Source: SIG565 sp045650565
Lineage (GTDB): Bacteria; Bacillota; Clostridia; Oscillospirales; Acutalibacteraceae
DNA: 34,535 nucleotides
Direction: 5' to 3'
Assembly: GCA_045650565.1 (NCBI GenBank)
Contig: JAZRRG010000031.1
Span: forward strand, 1 to 34,535
Shown here: piece after piece, positions 6,628-13,661 of the stretch
Layout of the letters: every line of letters begins with the position of its first letter
Position numbering within the stretch: position 1 is the first letter of the stretch
Made by a program: the position numbers and the translations under genes
Notes under the pieces: generated by a model
Told to the model about the DNA's origin: nothing
Database searches by the model: none
The model's input: the letters and a program-made list of their open reading frames with translations, nothing else

Positions 6628-7395
6628 ATGGCAGAATGGTTTGCAAATTTTTATGCCACTGCACCCGCTTGGGTACAAGATTTTTGTGATGATTTTAAGT
6701 TAAATTTCATCACAGGCGATAAATGGAAGTGGCTTTTAGACGGTCTTAAAATGACACTTATCATCACCTTGTTTTCGGTGCTTCTCGGTATACTTATCGG
6801 TGTTGTAATTGCGATAATAAGAACAACCCACGATAAAAATATTGAAACGATGAAGCGCAAAAAGGGTGTTGGCTATTTCTTTATGAAGCTTCTTAACGGT
6901 ATTGCGAATATATACCTAACGGTTATTCGTGGTACTCCTGTGGTAGTTCAGCTTCTTATTATGTATTTTATAATCTTTGCTTCATCCCGCAATTCAACGC
7001 TAATTGCAATTGTTGCCTTTGGAATAAACTCGGGTGCCTATGTTGCCGAAATATTCAGAGGCGGAATTATGTCGGTTGATAACGGTCAGTTTGAGGCGGG
7101 AAGAAGTCTTGGCTTTAACTATATACAAACAATGATTTATATTGTAGTGCCGCAAATGTTTAAAATGGTGCTTCCCACCCTTTGCAACGAGTTTATTGTA
7201 TTGCTCAAGGAAACATCGGTTGCTGGCTACGTTGGAATTGCCGACTTAACAAAGGCGGGCGACCTGATTCGTGGCCGCACCTTTTCGGCATTTATGCCAC
7301 TTATTGCGGTTGCAATCATTTATCTTGTTATAGTTATGTTATTCACGTGGCTTGTAGGACTGCTTGAGAGGAGGTTGCGAAAGAGTGACCGCTAA
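6628..7395 (+). CDS. Polar amino acid ABC transporter, permease (HisM/GlnP type)
   Basis: A 255-residue integral membrane subunit of an amino acid importer. After a hydrophilic N-terminus it has five or so hydrophobic segments, among them MTLIITLFSVLLGILIGVVI, VVQLLIMYFIIFASS and AVAIIYLVIVMLFTWLVGLL. The EAA loop that docks to the ATPase is clear: GGIMSVDNGQFEAGRSLGFN, followed by VVPQMFKMVLPTLCNEFIVL and LKETS, all typical of the HisMQ/GlnP group. TAAAGGAG lies six bases before ATG 6628. It works with the flanking binding protein and ATPase, whose gene overlaps its 3' end by 11 bases. Confidence 0.93.
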   Translation: MAEWFANFYATAPAWVQDFCDDFKLNFITGDKWKWLLDGLKMTLIITLFSVLLGILIGVVIAIIRTTHDKNIETMKRKKGVGYFFMKLLNGIANIYLTVIRGTPVVVQLLIMYFIIFASSRNSTLIAIVAFGINSGAYVAEIFRGGIMSVDNGQFEAGRSLGFNYIQTMIYIVVPQMFKMVLPTLCNEFIVLLKETSVAGYVGIADLTKAGDLIRGRTFSAFMPLIAVAIIYLVIVMLFTWLVGLLERRLRKSDR

Positions 7396-8125
7396 TGAAA
7401 CAATTATTAAGGTTGAAAATCTTCACAAATCTTTCGGTAAAATAGATGTTCTCAAAGGCGTCAATACCGAAATTAAAAAGGGTGAGGTTGTAGTTGTGAT
7501 AGGTGCATCCGGCTCGGGCAAATCAACTTTTTTGCGTTGCCTTAACCGTCTTGAAGAACCCACAAGCGGTGCAATTTATTTTAACGGGCAGGACATCACC
7601 GATAAAAAATCAAACATAAACCTCCACCGTCAAAAAATGGGAATGGTGTTCCAACAGTTTAACCTTTTTCCGCATATGACAATTTTGAAAAATATGACCA
7701 AGGCACCAATGACCTTGCTTGGTATGTCTAAGGCCGATGCCGAGGCAAAAGCAATGGAGCTGCTCGAAAGGGTAGGCCTGGCTGATAGAGCGGATGCCTA
7801 TCCGTCACAGTTATCAGGCGGACAAAAGCAGCGTGTTGCCATTGTTCGTGCACTTGCGATGAATCCTGATGTTATGCTTTTTGATGAGCCGACAAGCGCT
7901 CTCGACCCCGAAATGGTAGGCGAGGTGCTTGAGGTTATGAAAAATCTTGCAAAAGAGGGTATGACCATGGTGGTTGTAACTCACGAAATGGGTTTCGCCC
8001 GTGAGGTTGCCGACAGGGTGCTCTTTGTTGATGAGGGTGTTATTATGGAGGAGGCGGCTCCAAAAGAATTTTTTGAGAATCCCAAATGCGACCGCCTTAA
8101 AGACTTTTTGTCAAAAGTATTATAA
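7385..8125 (+). CDS. Polar amino acid ABC transporter, ATP-binding protein (GlnQ type)
   Basis: The 246-residue ATPase powers the importer. It has Walker A GASGSGKST, the Q-loop in MVFQQFNLFPHMT, the signature LSGGQKQRVAIVRALA, Walker B VMLFDEP with TSALDPE, and the switch histidine in VVVTHEM. The frame is open from a TTG at 7364, but GTG 7385 (MTANETIIKVENLHKSFG) is chosen: AGGAGG at 7369-7374 is ten bases before it, and family similarity begins there. This overlaps the permease stop by 11 bases, so translation is probably coupled. The operon ends at the terminator at 8132-8165. Confidence 0.94.
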   Translation: MTANETIIKVENLHKSFGKIDVLKGVNTEIKKGEVVVVIGASGSGKSTFLRCLNRLEEPTSGAIYFNGQDITDKKSNINLHRQKMGMVFQQFNLFPHMTILKNMTKAPMTLLGMSKADAEAKAMELLERVGLADRADAYPSQLSGGQKQRVAIVRALAMNPDVMLFDEPTSALDPEMVGEVLEVMKNLAKEGMTMVVVTHEMGFAREVADRVLFVDEGVIMEEAAPKEFFENPKCDRLKDFLSKVL

Positions 8126-8131
8126 GATTAT

Positions 8132-8165
8132 AAAAAGCAGTAGGAACCTACTGCTTTTTGTTTTT
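8132..8165 (+). terminator. Terminator of the transporter operon
   Basis: AAAAAGCAGTAGG / CCTACTGCTTTTT palindrome with almost no loop, followed by TTTTT, six bases after the ATPase stop. Confidence 0.85.
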
Positions 8166-8182
8166 CATACACGCTTCGAGTG

Positions 8183-8261
8183 GTGATATACAGTCTTAAC
8201 GGACTGATGAGATACAACGATAGCGTTGCTATCGTTGATGATACACTATTGCTTTGGCAAT
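8183..8261. repeat. Small hairpin-repeat array with TGATATAC spacers
   Basis: Three mini-hairpins are separated by related spacers: TGATATA (8184), CAGTC/GACTG (8191-8206), TGAGATA (8208), CAACGATAGC/GCTATCGTTG (8215-8237), TGATA (8239), ATTGC/GCAAT (8248-8261). Arm sequences differ while pairing is kept. It resembles the array at 13449-13566. Confidence 0.55.
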
Positions 8262-8265
8262 GGAT

Positions 8266-8300
8266 AAAAAAATCGACAAGTCGAAACTTGTCGATTTTTT
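8266..8300 (-). terminator. Terminator of tRNA-Ser
   Basis: AAAAAATCGACAAG / CTTGTCGATTTTTT hairpin directly after the tRNA 3' end on the minus strand, followed by T residues. It is symmetric and could stop plus-strand transcripts too. Confidence 0.8.
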
Positions 8301-8390
8301 GGCGGAGAGTTAGGGATTTGAACCCTAGGTTGGCTCGTCACCAACACAGCATTTCGAGTGCTGCACCTTCGACCACTCGGACAACTCTCC
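8300..8390 (-). tRNA. tRNA-Ser, anticodon CGA
   Basis: The 91-base gene on the minus strand starts GGAGAGT and ends ACTCTCCG with an encoded CCA. The anticodon stem-loop is CAGCA-CTCGAAA-TGCTG with CGA in the middle, reading UCG serine codons. The long variable arm (TTGGTGACGAGCCAA) and T-arm (TAGGGTTCAAATCCCTA) confirm a class II serine tRNA. Confidence 0.96.
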
Positions 8391-8409
8391 ATAAAAATAT
8401 AACAAAACA

Positions 8410-8438
8410 ATTATATTAACAATACTATAAAAAGTCAA
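8410..8438 (-). promoter_or_regulatory. tRNA-Ser promoter
   Basis: Minus strand: -35 TTGACT (8438-8433), 17-base spacer, -10 TATAAT (8415-8410), about 20 bases before the tRNA 5' end. Confidence 0.8.
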
Positions 8439-8445
8439 GCCATTT

Positions 8446-8485
8446 AAACAAAAAAGCGGAAATTTCAAGTTGAAATTTCCGCTTT
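8446..8485 (-). terminator. Terminator of tmcAL-DUF4380
   Basis: AAAGCGGAAATTTCA (8453-8467) and TGAAATTTCCGCTTT (8471-8485) form a perfect 15-bp stem with a 3-base loop. On the minus strand it is followed by TTTTTTGTTT, just after the stop of the DUF4380-like gene. Confidence 0.88.
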
Positions 8486-8490
8486 CAATA

Positions 8491-9417
8491 TTAAAGCTTG
8501 CTTATGAAGTTATCAATCGAGTCATCATCCTCGGGGTCGAAGTCACAGGGCTTTTTAGCAAGAGACCAATATTCTACGTGGTCTATTCCTTGACCGCAAG
8601 CAACCTTTTTAAGCTCACTCAAGGTCTCAAGCTCGGTAAATTCGCTACAGGAGTAGGTCTCGTAGGAAACGCCGCCATCAGGATAATTTCCTGTCGGATA
8701 GTTGGGAGTGTATTCTTTAATAAATACCGAGTCCTCTAAAACATAGTATGCTTTACCAACCCTTAAATCAAGACCAATTTTAATACTGCCCTCCTTGGGT
8801 TGACGGATGGTTATGTATTTTTTACCAAGGTAAAGCTCCTTCTTTCGCATATCGGTATAGGGCCAAAGAACAATTTTAGCATTGGGGAGCAGGTGTGTGT
8901 TGTTTAAGTTAAGCGGAAGAATTTCGGTGCCGCCCTTTGCACAAAGCGAAAGCGACCAAGCTGCAAACTCCTTAACACGCTCATCAAAATTGGTAATTGT
9001 ATGTTCAAGCTTAACGCCTGTGCCTTGCTCTGCCATAGTAATGCGTATGCGCATTTGGATTCCGTTTTCATCCTGTGGCTTGGGGGTTAAGATTACGCCA
9101 TCAGGATAGCACTCATATTCAACGGGGTCGTTATCCGGATAATACATCTCGGGATAGTATTCGGGAGAGGTCCACAAACGGTGACCGCCATATAAATTGA
9201 AATACTTGCCTTCACCGTAATATTTGCAAAACTTTTCATTGGTTTCGGGCTGGAAGCGCTGGGTGTTATTGTTAAGAATATTAGTTCCGTCAATGTAACC
9301 GTAGCGTAAAATTCTCGGTCCAAATCCGATGCTTACAACAAGCTCAATCTCGCCGTTTGATAGGCGGATGCACTCACCGTAGTCCTTGTATTTTATAAAT
9401 TCACGTTTGATTGCCAT
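8491..9417 (-). CDS. DUF4380-like protein, galactose-mutarotase-like fold (tentative)
   Basis: This 308-residue soluble protein has no signal or membrane segment. The pattern N-G-E-I-E-L-V-V-S-I-G-F-G-P-R-I-L-R-Y, then FNLYGGHRLWTSPE and a later G-V-K-L-E-H-T-I-T-N, resembles DUF4380 and related aldose-epimerase-like beta sandwiches, which bind carbohydrates; I see no proven catalytic residue set. AAGGAG lies in the gap of 11 bases after the tmcAL stop, so the two genes form an operon. Acidic C-terminus (DFDPEDDDSIDNF). Family call is moderate; the biochemical role is unknown. Confidence 0.6.
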   Translation of the reverse strand: MAIKREFIKYKDYGECIRLSNGEIELVVSIGFGPRILRYGYIDGTNILNNNTQRFQPETNEKFCKYYGEGKYFNLYGGHRLWTSPEYYPEMYYPDNDPVEYECYPDGVILTPKPQDENGIQMRIRITMAEQGTGVKLEHTITNFDERVKEFAAWSLSLCAKGGTEILPLNLNNTHLLPNAKIVLWPYTDMRKKELYLGKKYITIRQPKEGSIKIGLDLRVGKAYYVLEDSVFIKEYTPNYPTGNYPDGGVSYETYSCSEFTELETLSELKKVACGQGIDHVEYWSLAKKPCDFDPEDDDSIDNFISKL

Positions 9418-9428
9418 AATAACACTCC

Positions 9429-10607
9429 TTATAGTTTTATTATTTTTTTGTAATATTCGCTACCGCATTTCTGCGGGGGATTTAATGACAGAGAGTAAAT
9501 ATCACTCGCACGGTTTTCAAGCGCCCATATCTTGCGGGTCGGCTCGTCGGACATATCAAGCTGAGACACCTTTGTAATTATCGGCACAGCTGCGTTTTTC
9601 GTAGCTTTTTTAAGCAGCTCTTGACCCTTTTCGCCCAAAGCCAAAACCCTTATATACGGAGGAACATTGCCGAAATATGTTCCATCAATGCCGAGAAATG
9701 CCGATAGCACGAGTCTTCTTACACGGGATAGAGGATAGCGTTTTGTTTTTATTAGAGAGAGCAGCTCATCATAGCTATTCGCCTTTGATATAGCAGTGAT
9801 TAGTCGGTTTTCAATGCCCTCGCTTAAATCAGGTAAAGAGGGGATATGTCCCGCCGCAAAATCCATACGTAATTTTGCAAGTATAACGGTTTCAATACGC
9901 TTTATATCGGCTGTTGGTGCGCCTCTCAGTAGCTTGAAGGCATCATGTGGCATAAACTTTTCTGCAAAGGCAAAGTCGCCTTCTTTTATATGCTCACGAA
10001 TAAGGGATGCCGAGGCGGTGGTGCCCGTGTCTAATGAGTCGTGTGCGGCACCTATACGCTTTACACAACCGAATTCACATTCAAATTCAAACCGCTTTGC
10101 CGCCATAATATATTCAACCGCCAGTGTATCATTTGGATTATCCAGCACACCGCTTATATCGGGGTAAAGCTTTTTAATTATTCGGCTTCTGACCTTTGCG
10201 AAGGTCTCACCCGATAAATTGATTTCCTCCCTTATTTTTTGGTTAAAATCGGGGGAATAAAGTATGTCGGCAGTTTTATATAGCAAATCAATTTCGGCAC
10301 ATTCGCTGCCGAATAATATTTTTTGCGTAATACCGAGCGCCTTTAAAATACTCACCGCACCAAAAGCAAAGTTTTGGGCAGTAGACATAGCCCAAGGCGT
10401 AGGTAACTCTACAACAAGGTCAGCACCGCATTCTACCGCCATATGAGCCCGTGTAAATTTATCGGTAATAGCAACATCTCCACGTTGAACGAAATTACCG
10501 CTCATAACGCAAATCACGGCTTCTCCAGTTGCATTTGCGGTATCGATTAAATGCTTGTGACCCGAGTGAAAAGGATTGAATTCCGCAATAATTCCGATAG
10601 TTTGCAC
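9429..10607 (-). CDS. tmcAL: tRNA(Met) cytidine acetate ligase TmcAL (YlbM family)
   Basis: TmcAL activates acetate with ATP and transfers the acetyl group to the wobble cytidine of elongator tRNA-Met, making N4-acetylcytidine. The N-terminus IIAEFNPFHSGHKHLI carries the H-x-G-H nucleotidyltransferase motif, followed by the family blocks VMSGNFVQRGDVAITDKFTR and GADLVVELPTPWAMSTAQNF. Later GAAHDS and GTTASASLIRE correspond to conserved family loops. Length 392 residues is normal. The start is GTG 10607, with AAGGATGGG upstream. The use of acetate as substrate is interesting beside the divergently placed acetate kinase gene, although that may be chance. Confidence 0.9.
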   Translation of the reverse strand: MQTIGIIAEFNPFHSGHKHLIDTANATGEAVICVMSGNFVQRGDVAITDKFTRAHMAVECGADLVVELPTPWAMSTAQNFAFGAVSILKALGITQKILFGSECAEIDLLYKTADILYSPDFNQKIREEINLSGETFAKVRSRIIKKLYPDISGVLDNPNDTLAVEYIMAAKRFEFECEFGCVKRIGAAHDSLDTGTTASASLIREHIKEGDFAFAEKFMPHDAFKLLRGAPTADIKRIETVILAKLRMDFAAGHIPSLPDLSEGIENRLITAISKANSYDELLSLIKTKRYPLSRVRRLVLSAFLGIDGTYFGNVPPYIRVLALGEKGQELLKKATKNAAVPIITKVSQLDMSDEPTRKIWALENRASDIYSLSLNPPQKCGSEYYKKIIKL

Positions 10608-10635
10608 AATTAACCCATCCTTTTACAAAAAAGTC

Positions 10636-10664
10636 TTGAAAAACAAGCCCGAATAAAGTATTAT
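10636..10664 (+). promoter_or_regulatory. ackA promoter
   Basis: -35 TTGAAA (10636-10641), 17-base spacer, -10 TATTAT (10659-10664), start near 10671, giving an ~89-base leader that runs across the opposing tmcAL promoter. Confidence 0.65.
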
Positions 10665-10702
10665 TATATAGTATGGCAATATATATTGCTCAAGTTGTGT
10701 TA

Positions 10703-10731
10703 ATTATAGCACACATAAATTTTGTGTGCAA
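10703..10731 (-). promoter_or_regulatory. tmcAL promoter
   Basis: Minus strand: -35 TTGCAC (10731-10726), 17-base spacer, -10 TATAAT (10708-10703), start near 10696. The same bases contain a hairpin GCACACA (10709-10715) / TGTGTGC (10723-10729) that would form in the ackA leader RNA. Confidence 0.7.
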
Positions 10732-10759
10732 CCATTTTTTAATGAAGAGAGGCCTTTAA

Positions 10760-11968
10760 ATGAAGATTTTCGTAGTAAATGCAGGTAGTTCAACCCTTAA
10801 ATATCAGGTTATTGATATGACCGATGAGTCCTTGGTATGTAAGGGTATTTGCGATAGAATCGCCATTGCAAGCGGCGCACCGGGTACCATCACACACAAG
10901 ACACCCGATGGCAAGGTTTATGAGGCAGAAATGCCTATGCCGACCCACGCCGAAGCTTTTGAGGCAGTAGTTTATGCCCTTACAAAAAGTGAAGCCAAGG
11001 TTATGGATTCATTTGATGAAATAACCGCTATCGGTCACCGTATCGTTCAGGGCGGTAGCATTTTCAGTGATTCCTGCCTTATCACCCCCAAGGTTATTGA
11101 AGATATTGAGGCACTCGGTGAGTTGGCGCCGCTTCATAACCCGCCTCACGTTTTGGCAATTCGTGCCTGTGTTAAGACCTTTGGCGATAAGATTCCGCAG
11201 GTTGCTGTTTTTGATACTTCCTTCCATCAAACCTTACAGCCCAGAGCGTATATGTATGCTTTACCGTATGAGTATTATGAGAAATACGGTGTTCGTAAAT
11301 ACGGTGCACACGGTACATCTCACAAGTACGTAAGCGACCGTGCAGCAGCGCTTGAGGGTAAGGATAAAAAGGACCTTAAGATTATTACCTGTCATTTGGG
11401 CAGCGGCTGCTCAATTTCAGCTATAAAGGATGGCGTTTGCTTTGATACTTCGATGGGATTTACCCCGCTTGATGGCTTTATGATGGGAACCCGTTGCGGT
11501 ACAATGGACCCCTCGGTGCTTACATATATCGCAAAAAAAGAGAATCTTTCTCCCGACGACATTAACAATATCTGCAACAAAAAGTCGGGAACACTTGGTA
11601 TTTCTTGTCTCACAAACGACAACCGTGACCTTATGAATGCTGCGGCTGAGGGTAATGAAAAGGCGGCTTTAGCGCTTGAAATGCAGCGCTATCAAATAGT
11701 TAAATTTATTGGCTCGTATGTTGCCGCTATGAACGGTGTTGATTGCATAGTATTTGCGGGTGGTATCGGAGAAAACACCCCAAAATTGCGTGAAGGAATT
11801 TGTAAGCACTTTGAATATATGGGTGCAAAGATTGATACCGAACGCAACGGCGTATTTGGTGAGGAAATTAAGATTTCCGCACCCGATTCCAAAATAAGCG
11901 TTTATGTTATTCCAACCAACGAGGAACTTGCGATTGCGCGTGATACAGTAAGAATTGTTGGTTGCTAA
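10760..11968 (+). CDS. ackA: Acetate kinase
   Basis: Acetate kinase (402 residues) turns acetyl phosphate and ADP into acetate and ATP, the last energy-yielding step of acetate fermentation. The N-terminal phosphate-binding motif reads VNAGSSTLKYQ (T where many have S), followed by GHRIVQGG, the HLGSGCSISAIKDG block, DTSMGFTPLDGFMMGTRCG and FAGGIGENTP, all diagnostic of the ASKHA-fold acetate kinases. GAGAGG precedes the ATG. Phosphotransacetylase (pta), often next to ackA, is not in the window. galK follows 54 bases later on the same strand without a clear terminator, so they may be co-transcribed. Confidence 0.97.
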   Translation: MKIFVVNAGSSTLKYQVIDMTDESLVCKGICDRIAIASGAPGTITHKTPDGKVYEAEMPMPTHAEAFEAVVYALTKSEAKVMDSFDEITAIGHRIVQGGSIFSDSCLITPKVIEDIEALGELAPLHNPPHVLAIRACVKTFGDKIPQVAVFDTSFHQTLQPRAYMYALPYEYYEKYGVRKYGAHGTSHKYVSDRAAALEGKDKKDLKIITCHLGSGCSISAIKDGVCFDTSMGFTPLDGFMMGTRCGTMDPSVLTYIAKKENLSPDDINNICNKKSGTLGISCLTNDNRDLMNAAAEGNEKAALALEMQRYQIVKFIGSYVAAMNGVDCIVFAGGIGENTPKLREGICKHFEYMGAKIDTERNGVFGEEIKISAPDSKISVYVIPTNEELAIARDTVRIVGC

Positions 11969-12022
11969 TCGGGACGTTTCGATTTTTTTAACCAAAAGAA
12001 ATAATATTTTGGCGGTGTTTAT

Positions 12023-13303
12023 ATGAATACAAATCAGTTAAAGCAAAGCATATTATCGGGTAAATATGATGGTATGTTTTCAAAGTTATATAAGGATGTT
12101 TTTGCGGCTCGTGAGCGCTATGCGATAGCGTGTGATGAGTTTGTAAAGCTCTATGGAGTGAGAGAGGATATGCGCCTTTTCTCAGCCCCCGGACGCACCG
12201 AAGTGGGCGGGAACCATACCGACCATCAGCACGGCAGGGTGTTGGCGGGCGGCGTAGACCTAGATGTAATTGCGATTGTATCGCCAAACAGCGAGAATAT
12301 TGTTCGCATAAAATCGGCAGGGTACGAGATGGATACTGTAAATCTCGCAAACCTTGAACTTAACGAAGCCGAAACAGGCAGAGCAATCTCGCTTATTCGT
12401 GGTATGTGTTCTGTTTTCGATAGTGAGGGATACAAAATAGGCGGCTTTGATGCTTATACCACCTCGAATGTGTTAAAGGGCTCGGGACTTTCTTCTTCCG
12501 CTGCATTTGAAGTGCTCATAGGCAACATTTTAAGCGGCATGTTCAATGCCGGACAGGTTGATAAAATTGAAATCGCCAAAATATCTCAAAAGGCGGAGAG
12601 CCAATTTTTCGGTAAGCCGTGTGGCCTGCTTGACCAATCGGCAAGCTCACTCGGTGGATTTACTGCCATTGATTTTAAGGACCCTAAAAATCCGAAGGTT
12701 GAACAGGTCGATTTTGATTTAGCGGCTCACGGGTATTCCCTTTGCGTTGTAAATACAGGCGGAAACCACGCTAATTTAACACAAGATTATGCCGATATTA
12801 CGGTTGAGTGCCGCAATATCAGTAATTTCTTTGGCGAGGGCTTTTTGCGTGATGTAAACCCTGTGGACTTTTTTGAAAACATTGCAAAGCTGCGCAAGGA
12901 ATATGGTGACCGTGCAGTGCTTAGAGCACTCCATTTCTTTAATGAGGACAGCCGTGCCGACCTTGAAAAAGAGGCGCTTAAAAAGGATGATTTTAGAGAA
13001 TTCTTACGGCTTATAAACGAGTCGGGAGATTCCTCATACAAGTATTTACAAAATGTTTATTCAACCTCTAATCTTTATGAGCAGGGCATTTCGGTAGCAC
13101 TTGCTATCACCGAGCAGTTCTTTAAGGGAACCGATAAGGGCGCCTACCGTGTTCACGGCGGCGGCTTTGCAGGTACCATACAATGCTTTATTCCTACGGA
13201 TATGTTAAATGACTATAAAGCGGTTATCGAAAAGGTATTTGGAAAGGGTAGCTGTTATGTGTTGCTTATCCGTCCTATAGGCGGTTGCGAAATAACTGAA
13301 TAA
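12023..13303 (+). CDS. galK: Galactokinase (GHMP kinase family)
   Basis: The 426-residue protein carries the three GHMP motifs: the galactokinase signature APGRTEVGGNHTDHQHG (about residues 55-72), the ATP loop VLKGSGLSSSAAFEVLIGN, and the C-terminal YRVHGGGFAGTIQCFIP. It would phosphorylate galactose at C1 for the Leloir pathway. The signature form G-R-T-E-V-G-G-N-H-T-D-H is common in clostridial galactokinases, and the N-terminal ~50-residue extension is also usual there. No galT, galE or galactose transporter is near, so sugar specificity is inferred from motif only. GGCGGTG precedes ATG 12023. A strong terminator follows the stop. Confidence 0.88.
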   Translation: MNTNQLKQSILSGKYDGMFSKLYKDVFAARERYAIACDEFVKLYGVREDMRLFSAPGRTEVGGNHTDHQHGRVLAGGVDLDVIAIVSPNSENIVRIKSAGYEMDTVNLANLELNEAETGRAISLIRGMCSVFDSEGYKIGGFDAYTTSNVLKGSGLSSSAAFEVLIGNILSGMFNAGQVDKIEIAKISQKAESQFFGKPCGLLDQSASSLGGFTAIDFKDPKNPKVEQVDFDLAAHGYSLCVVNTGGNHANLTQDYADITVECRNISNFFGEGFLRDVNPVDFFENIAKLRKEYGDRAVLRALHFFNEDSRADLEKEALKKDDFREFLRLINESGDSSYKYLQNVYSTSNLYEQGISVALAITEQFFKGTDKGAYRVHGGGFAGTIQCFIPTDMLNDYKAVIEKVFGKGSCYVLLIRPIGGCEITE

Positions 13304-13312
13304 AACAAAAAT

Positions 13313-13363
13313 AGAGCATTAGGGAGACACTTCGTAAAGAAGTTTCTCCCTAATGCTTTTTTT
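13313..13363 (+). terminator. galK terminator
   Basis: AGCATTAGGGAGA (13315-13327) / TCTCCCTAATGCT (13345-13357) with an inner ACTTC/GAAGT stem, one mismatch and loop GTAAA, then seven T. On the minus strand a TCTATTTTTG tail follows, so it may also stop rluA transcripts. Confidence 0.88.
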
Positions 13364-13448
13364 ATAACAAATTGACACTTTTTTGTTGAAAGTGTCATAG
13401 TGGGTTACATACTTTGAATAATACCCCTTTCAAAGATAAATGTAATGA

Positions 13449-13566
13449 GTGACATTGTGAGACACGTCTCACAGTGATATTTTTGCCCGTTGGCAAAAGT
13501 GATATTGAAACCTTGCGGTTTCAGTGATATTATATTCGCCCTTAAAACTCGCAAAGCGAATATCAC
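13449..13566. repeat. Array of 25-bp units: GTGAYAT plus an 18-base covarying hairpin
   Basis: Core heptamers begin at 13449 (GTGACAT), 13474, 13499 and 13524 (GTGATAT), exactly 25 bases apart. Each is followed by a different hairpin: TGTGAGAC-AC-GTCTCACA; TTTTGCC-CGTT-GGCAAAA; TGAAACC-TTGC-GGTTTCA; the fourth is a longer ATATTCGC (13532-13539) / GCGAATAT (13556-13563). The arms share no sequence but pair perfectly. Degenerate relatives continue to about 13624 (TCGCC/GGCGA). Confidence 0.7.
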
Positions 13567-13661
13567 TTGGGCGAAGCCAAAATATAACTGCGAAGCAATA
13601 CAACTCGCCTTGGGCGAATATAACGGAGGCACACTTCCCTTAGGAGCGTGCCTCTAGGGCT

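Noticed and set aside
8180..8419. Small plus-strand frame over the tRNA-Ser gene
   Set aside because: It is the complement of a clear tRNA plus repeat DNA.
10709..10738. Hairpin before ackA read as a transcription terminator
   Set aside because: The stem is only seven AT/GC-mixed pairs and the T-run does not follow it directly; the bases are explained by the opposing tmcAL promoter.
13449..13566. Regular 25-bp repeats as a CRISPR array
   Set aside because: The constant part is only seven bases, the intervening 18 bases are self-complementary hairpins rather than unique spacers, and no cas genes are present.
13405..13632. 75-codon frame inside the structured element
   Set aside because: It lies wholly in hairpin repeats and shows no ribosome site or recognisable protein features.
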